Positions 23,891-27,892 of a DNA stretch of 27,892 bases are shown here, piece after piece. The stretch covers positions 1-27,892 of the forward strand of contig CAKPYV010000026.1 in assembly GCA_934203205.1 (NCBI GenBank), in the 5' to 3' direction. Under the pieces are notes generated by a model. That model was not told the origin of the DNA. It saw only the letters and a list, made by a program, of their open reading frames with translations, and did no database searches. The stretch's first letter is position 1. Each line of letters opens with the position of its first letter. This DNA is from an uncultured Anaerovibrio sp. Its GTDB lineage: Bacteria; Bacillota; Negativicutes; Selenomonadales; Selenomonadaceae. Made by a program: the position numbers and the translations under genes.

Positions 23891-25033
23891 ATGATGATGA
23901 AAATAAGTGGTCGAGGCAAGGCTTTGAATCTGGCTCTGTCCCTGCTCATTTCTCTGTCAGTAACAGGAACTGCCTTGGCTGATGATTTGGAGGATCAGCT
24001 GGCGGATTTGCAACGGCAGGCAGAGGAACAGCAGGCCAAAACCAATGAGGCTTCTGCCAAGGTGGAAAGTGTTTCAGAAAGATTGCGGCAGATTCAGGAG
24101 GAGCTGCGGGTAGCTACAGCGGAATATAAAGAGGTTAAGGGACAGCTTGATTCTGTTGAGGACAAAATCAGTGATAATACAGAGCTGTTACAGAAAACCG
24201 AAGCTGATTTGAAGGTAAAGAACAAGAAGCTGCAGCAAAGAGTGCGGGATATTTATATTAACGGTCAGATTAGCTATGTGGATGTGCTTTTTGGAGCCAA
24301 GGATTTTGCTGATTTGATGACTCGCATGGATGTGTTGAAGCGAATTATCAAGCATGATTATGACCTGATTATGAAGGTTAAGGAAGAAAAGGCTACGGTA
24401 GAAAATACCCGTGCCCAGCTAGAAAAGGACAAGGCTGAGGCTGAGGTGCTGGTAACTGATGCACAGGCCAAGAAGGCCAAGGTAGAGGACAAGGAGTCTG
24501 AACAGCAGGTACTGTTGGATCAGGCTATCTATGATAGAGATACCTCAGAGCGGATGTATGAGGAGATTATGGCAGCGTCCCAGGAGGTTGCCAATATGAT
24601 TCGCCGCAGTCAGATGTCCTCCGCGGGTTATTCTGGTGCTCCAGCAGGGGCAGGAGGGATGATTTGGCCTATTAGCGGGCCTATTACCTCGGAATTTGGC
24701 TGGCGTACCCATCCTATTTTTGGTACAGCCAGATTCCATAGCGGACTGGATATTGGCGGAGATTATGGCATGCCTATTTATGCTGCAGCCAGTGGTACAG
24801 TTATTTATGCTGGCTGGATTAGCGGCTATGGCAATGCGGTAATTATTGACCACGGTGGCGGTGTAACTACCCTTTATGGACATAATGATTCCCTGAATGT
24901 CAGCGAAGGTGAAAATGTAGCTCAGGGGCAGGTTATTGCCATGTGTGGCTCTACAGGTAATTCTACCGGGCCTCATTGCCATTTTGAGGTACGAGAAAAT
25001 GGTGAGCCTGTTAGTCCTTATGGTTATTTATAA
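23891..25033 (+). CDS. Coiled-coil M23 peptidoglycan endopeptidase (EnvC/CwlO-like)
   Basis: A 380-aa exported protein. A signal peptide is likely cleaved after ALA (about residue 30). Residues about 31-235 form a long coiled coil with an interruption (INGQISYVDVLFGAKDFADLM), as in EnvC and PcsB. A glycine-alanine linker leads to a LytM/M23 domain (about 255-380). The zinc and catalytic residues are intact: H283-x3-D287 (FHSGLD) and H362-x-H364 (HCHFEV). E. coli EnvC lacks such residues and only activates amidases, whereas this protein looks enzymatically competent. The coiled coil is the expected FtsX contact. Three ATGs in a row follow GGCGGTGG, so the start is uncertain by two codons. Confidence 0.93.
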   Translation: MMMKISGRGKALNLALSLLISLSVTGTALADDLEDQLADLQRQAEEQQAKTNEASAKVESVSERLRQIQEELRVATAEYKEVKGQLDSVEDKISDNTELLQKTEADLKVKNKKLQQRVRDIYINGQISYVDVLFGAKDFADLMTRMDVLKRIIKHDYDLIMKVKEEKATVENTRAQLEKDKAEAEVLVTDAQAKKAKVEDKESEQQVLLDQAIYDRDTSERMYEEIMAASQEVANMIRRSQMSSAGYSGAPAGAGGMIWPISGPITSEFGWRTHPIFGTARFHSGLDIGGDYGMPIYAAASGTVIYAGWISGYGNAVIIDHGGGVTTLYGHNDSLNVSEGENVAQGQVIAMCGSTGNSTGPHCHFEVRENGEPVSPYGYL

Positions 25034-25104
25034 TTTCCTATGAGCCTGTGAATGATGGGATATTCCCTCGTTTATAGGTGGGTGAACAAAAGAGGTTTTT
25101 CACA

Positions 25105-26250
25105 ATGAAGAAAATAATTGTTACAGTCCTGACAACTGTCGCTGCTCTGGTGGTTGCTGCGGTTATGGGACTGTATATGCTGCTAGGCGGCAGTTTGGAA
25201 AATGTAGCTCAGACGGTTAGATTGATTAGTACCATGAGCTTTGTAAAATCTCAATATGTAGATGATGTGCCTTTGGTACAGCTGGTGGATGGTGCCATTG
25301 ACGGCATGGTTAAATCCCTGGGAGACAAGCACTCCATCTATATGGATGATGAAAATTTCAAGGCCTTTATGCAGCAGACCGAGGGCAGCTTTGGAGGGGT
25401 AGGTATTGTCATGGGCTTTCCAAAGGATGGAACCTGTCAGGTTATGTCTGTAATAGAGGATACCCCCAGTGCTCAGGCAGGGATTCAGCCTAAGGATGAA
25501 ATCATCAAGATTGATGGGGCTGATGTTAGCAATATGCAGCCAGATGAAATGGCAGCCAAGGTACGGGGAGATGAAGGTACTCAGGTGGTGCTGACGGTGC
25601 GTCGTCAGGGCCAGGAGGATTTTGACGTTACCTTGACTAGGGCGATTATACCTTTGACTACAGCCAAGGGCACCATAATTGATGGTACTAATATTGGCTA
25701 TATCCGCATAGCTTCCTTTAGCGAGAATACGGGCAAGGAATTTGCCAAGGAGCTGGCAGCTCTCAAAGAGCAGAATATGGGTGGTTTGATTGTGGATTTG
25801 CGAGCCAATCCGGGGGGATTGATTACTTCCTGTGTGGAAATTGCAGATCAGTTGATTCCTGCTGGGGAGATTGTGTCAATGACAGATAAGGGAGGCCACA
25901 AGACTATTTATGAGTCTCAGCTGGAGTCCTTTGATTATCCCTTGGTTATTCTTATTGATGGCAACAGCGCTAGTGCTTCGGAGATTTTGGCCGGGGCTGT
26001 ACAGGATCGCCAGTGTGGCACCATTGTGGGCACCAAATCCTATGGCAAGGGATCTGTGCAGACTATGCTGCCTTTGAATCATGGTGATGGGCTGAAGCTG
26101 ACAGTGGCTAGATATTATACCCCATCAGGCCGTAGTATTGATGGAACCGGCATCCAGCCAGATGTGGAGGTAGAATTGCCAGAAAATGCTACCCGTGATT
26201 TGCAGCTGTTGAAAGCTATTGATGTAATGAAGGAAAAGCTAGGGCAGTAA
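25105..26250 (+). CDS. ctpA: C-terminal processing serine protease (S41, CtpA family)
   Basis: A 381-aa envelope protease. An N-terminal hydrophobic segment (about 4-25) serves as signal or anchor. A PDZ domain (about 85-170) has GGVGIVMGF, and the S41 catalytic domain follows. The Ser-Lys dyad is S290 in NSASASE and K315 in SYGKGSVQT, 25 residues apart as in E. coli Prc. Such proteases trim C termini; in several bacteria they degrade or control peptidoglycan hydrolases. The location right after ftsEX and an M23 hydrolase fits that role (inference). The frame starts at a GTG (25078), but GAGG sits 9 nt before ATG 25105, which I choose. It is the last gene before a 560-bp gap. Confidence 0.93.
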   Translation: MKKIIVTVLTTVAALVVAAVMGLYMLLGGSLENVAQTVRLISTMSFVKSQYVDDVPLVQLVDGAIDGMVKSLGDKHSIYMDDENFKAFMQQTEGSFGGVGIVMGFPKDGTCQVMSVIEDTPSAQAGIQPKDEIIKIDGADVSNMQPDEMAAKVRGDEGTQVVLTVRRQGQEDFDVTLTRAIIPLTTAKGTIIDGTNIGYIRIASFSENTGKEFAKELAALKEQNMGGLIVDLRANPGGLITSCVEIADQLIPAGEIVSMTDKGGHKTIYESQLESFDYPLVILIDGNSASASEILAGAVQDRQCGTIVGTKSYGKGSVQTMLPLNHGDGLKLTVARYYTPSGRSIDGTGIQPDVEVELPENATRDLQLLKAIDVMKEKLGQ

Positions 26251-26293
26251 ATTCTGATTTGCGAATTGCTTATCTCCCTAAATATTGGAAATG

Positions 26294-26540
26294 AAAGTCG
26301 TTATGTCAGTGGGTTCTCGAAATACAGCCTGCGGTCATAACGACTTTTGCTCTGTCCGACTTAATGGCCCTATCTGATGATTTATACTAACGCACAGATA
26401 CCGCTTGTCGCTGAGCCAATTCACAGAGGCCGTAATGATAGAGATAGCCACCGGGGCCACTTTTGCTGCGCAAAAGCAGGAGTCTCCCGACGCAAAAGTG
26501 TCATGCCCCTCCGGCTGTTGCCGAATCATCGTGATTTTTC
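26294..26540 (+). other. Structured intergenic block: candidate RNA or dispersed repeat
   Basis: Hairpins follow one another in DNA visibly richer in G+C than its flanks. (1) AAAGTCGTTATG (26294-26305) with CATAACGACTTT (26336-26347), then four T; this could be the ctpA terminator. (2) Three nested helices: CTCTGT/ACAGAG (26350-26355 with 26423-26428), TGGC/GCCA (26365-26368 with 26415-26418), TATCTG/CAGATA (26371-26376 with 26395-26400). (3) GGGGC and CACTTTTGC (26453-26466) with GCAAAAGTG (26492-26500) and GCCCC (26505-26509), closed by GCC/GGC (26447-26449 with 26513-26515). An alternative CTTTTGC/GCAAAAG hairpin (26460-26476) competes. (4) AATCA-TCG-TGATT then TTT (26524-26539). Strand is uncertain; the final T-run favours plus. 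No known RNA family is recognised. Confidence 0.4.
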
Positions 26541-26799
26541 GATTCTAAATCCCAAAATAGAGGTAATATAAACTAAATATCGCTCAGTAAGGGGGTTCTT
26601 AGGGTACTCCCATATCGCCATTAATAGTGATATAGGTTTGCATATTAATATAGTGCCAGTGTGCCTGGAAGAGTATATGCCATGCCTACAAAAAGTATGT
26701 AGATAATTGATGTATTCGGCAAATCAGAATTCATATAGTAAAATGATTTTTTCGCTGAATTTTGATATAATATGCGTAGGGATTAGTTTTACTGTATAT
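26541..26799. other. AT-rich gap before the Rpn gene
   Basis: No gene is seen. TATAAT at 26766-26771 could be the -10 of the following gene, about 29 nt before its RBS, but no good -35 is seen 16-18 nt upstream. Confidence 0.4.
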
Positions 26800-26813
26800 G
26801 GGAGATGATAGGT

Positions 26814-27671
26814 GTGACTGAGGATAAAATAATCAAATATTCTGGCAAGGACACTGTTTTTCGAGATATGTTTTCTAATCCGAAATATCTTCTACAGCTG
26901 TATCGTGTATTGCACCCAGAGGATGAATCCATAACAGAAGCAGATTTGGAGATTGTTACCTTGCAGTCAATTCTGCTCAATGGAATTTACAATGATCTAG
27001 GTTTTCTAGTCAGGAAAGATAGATTAATGGTACTTGTGGAAGCACAGTCAACATGGTCACCTAATATTGTTATTCGTTCTTTGATGTATTTAATGAACAC
27101 CTGTCAGGAGTATTTTACCCAAAAAAGAATTCAGCTCTATGGCAGTAGTAAGGCGCAAATGCCAAAACCTGAGCTTTATGTTATATATACAGGCGAGAAA
27201 GGTAATCATCCAGATGTGCTATCGTTGAAGAAGGAGTTTTTTCCTGATACGGACTGTTGTATAGACGCAAAGGTGAAGGTTATTTATCTAAGGAATAGCA
27301 ATGATATTATCAACCAATATATAGGTTTTTGTAGAGTATTTAATGAACAGGTAGCTTTGTATGGTAGAACATTGAAGGCGGCGAAAGAAATAGTTAGAAT
27401 ATGTCGCGACATGGATCTTCTAAGCGATTATTTGGGAGAAAGAGAAACGGAGGTTGAGGGCATTATGTTGGCATTGTTTGATCAGGAACAGGTATGGAAC
27501 ATCGAAAAGGATCATATTAGACAGCAGGCATTAGAACAAGGTGTAAGTCAAGGAAAATTAGCCATACTGATAGACTTGGTACGTGATGGTTCTCTTTCCT
27601 TGGCATCTGCTGCAAAGAAAGCCAATCTTGATGAAGAAAAGTTCAAAGCAAGGATGGCAGCTGCTTTGTGA
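26814..27671 (+). CDS. Rpn-family PD-(D/E)XK nuclease (recombination-promoting, putative transposase family)
   Basis: A 285-aa protein of the PD-(D/E)XK nuclease/transposase family (Rpn; PF12784-like). The N-terminal GKDTVFRDMFSNPKYLLQLYR is typical. The nuclease core shows N60-D61 (YNDLGFLV) and E76-A-Q78 (VLVEAQS), the D...ExQ form of the catalytic site. Mid-region ELYVIYTG is conserved. The C terminus ends with a small helical module (EQGVSQGKLAILIDLVRDG, then SAAKKANLDEEKF) seen in many members. Rpn proteins make DNA breaks and promote RecA-independent recombination; recent work links them to phage defence. ATG 26805 abuts GGGAG, so I choose GTG 26814, 9 nt from that RBS. Codons are more AT-rich than the neighbours, and the gene sits alone, consistent with transfer. 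No terminal repeats or target duplication are evident. Confidence 0.85.
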   Translation: MTEDKIIKYSGKDTVFRDMFSNPKYLLQLYRVLHPEDESITEADLEIVTLQSILLNGIYNDLGFLVRKDRLMVLVEAQSTWSPNIVIRSLMYLMNTCQEYFTQKRIQLYGSSKAQMPKPELYVIYTGEKGNHPDVLSLKKEFFPDTDCCIDAKVKVIYLRNSNDIINQYIGFCRVFNEQVALYGRTLKAAKEIVRICRDMDLLSDYLGERETEVEGIMLALFDQEQVWNIEKDHIRQQALEQGVSQGKLAILIDLVRDGSLSLASAAKKANLDEEKFKARMAAAL

Positions 27672-27815
27672 GTATAAATGGGGGGCTTAATGGCTTAGGT
27701 TATTGACAAATACTCAAGATTTATTGTTGTGTTCAGAAAATAATCGGATGAATTACGGTTAATAAAATATAAACAATAATAAAAAATAAACATTTACCAA
27801 AATTGTGTAAAAATT

Positions 27816-27855
27816 GGGCGTATTCGGCTTGTAAGGCGGATATGCCCTTATTTTT
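27816..27855 (+). terminator. Terminator-like hairpin near the right edge
   Basis: GGGCGTATTCG (27816-27826) pairs with CGGATATGCCC (27837-27847), 11 bp with two wobbles and a 10-nt loop, then TTATTTTT. It lies 145 nt past the Rpn stop, so it may instead belong to the leader of the next gene beyond the window. The AT-rich stretch 27672-27815 holds no gene I can support. Confidence 0.65.
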
Positions 27856-27892
27856 GTGCCAAGAATAAGGCTGTTGTAGGTAGGTGTTAGAG

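Noticed and set aside
26335..26571. Two 64-codon frames on opposite strands in the structured block
   Set aside because: They overlap each other and the hairpins, have no good RBS, and the inverted repeats explain the open frames.
27713..27745. TTGACA at the start of the right-edge gap as a promoter
   Set aside because: No TATAAT-like hexamer at the right distance.
1..27892. CRISPR array, tRNA or rRNA genes, prophage or insertion sequence ends
   Set aside because: No regularly spaced direct repeats, cloverleaf, rRNA signature or transposase with terminal repeats was seen on reading both strands.

Overview
The window reads as ordinary chromosome of a low-GC Firmicute. The best guess is a diderm Negativicute (Selenomonas, Anaerovibrio or Megamonas-like). 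This rests on gene order and family content (hpf-secA-prfB; a DUF2993-DUF5693-csaB block; ftsEX-M23 peptidase-S41 protease), a serine T-box, a yybP-ykoY manganese riboswitch and a bacterial GlnRS. No rRNA, tRNA, CRISPR array, prophage or complete insertion sequence was seen. The one accessory-looking gene is the Rpn-type nuclease near the right edge.

Layout. 1-3190 (minus strand): a serine operon, serA then serC, from a consensus promoter through a serine T-box leader; a terminator follows serC. 3290-5517 (plus): intergenic inverted repeats, then glnS with a tightly coupled 111-aa unknown. 5545-10575 (plus): a structured leader and an SLC13/NhaD-type permease, a PMCA-type cation ATPase, and a TerC-family protein under a Mn2+ riboswitch whose promoter lies in the end of the ATPase gene. 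10566-11336: a small YjfB-family motility protein behind a sigma-28-like promoter, and a two-domain zinc-ribbon protein. 11358-13713: a polar/basic amino acid ABC transporter; the binding protein is cut off from the permease and ATPase by a terminator, a tandem ARG-box-like site and a perfect consensus promoter.

13778-14323 (minus): long-form hpf with a sigma-H-like promoter, divergent from secA. 14569-22211 (plus): secA, prfB (without the programmed frameshift), a DUF2993/LmeA-like protein, a DUF5693 membrane protein and csaB, a run about protein export, translation termination and cell envelope. 22249-26250 (plus): ftsE, ftsX, a coiled-coil M23 endopeptidase and an S41 C-terminal processing protease, a cell-wall hydrolysis module. 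26251-26813: a 560-bp gap whose first half has nested inverted repeats suggesting a structured RNA or dispersed repeat. Then an Rpn-family PD-(D/E)XK nuclease and a terminator-like hairpin at the edge.

Most genes are confidently recognised core families. The most interesting signals are in the regulation and intergenic DNA: the structured block at 26294-26540, the unassigned leader before the permease, the ARG-box pair, the sigma-28-like and sigma-H-like promoters, and several start codons that differ from the longest reading frame. No clearly new multi-gene system was found.
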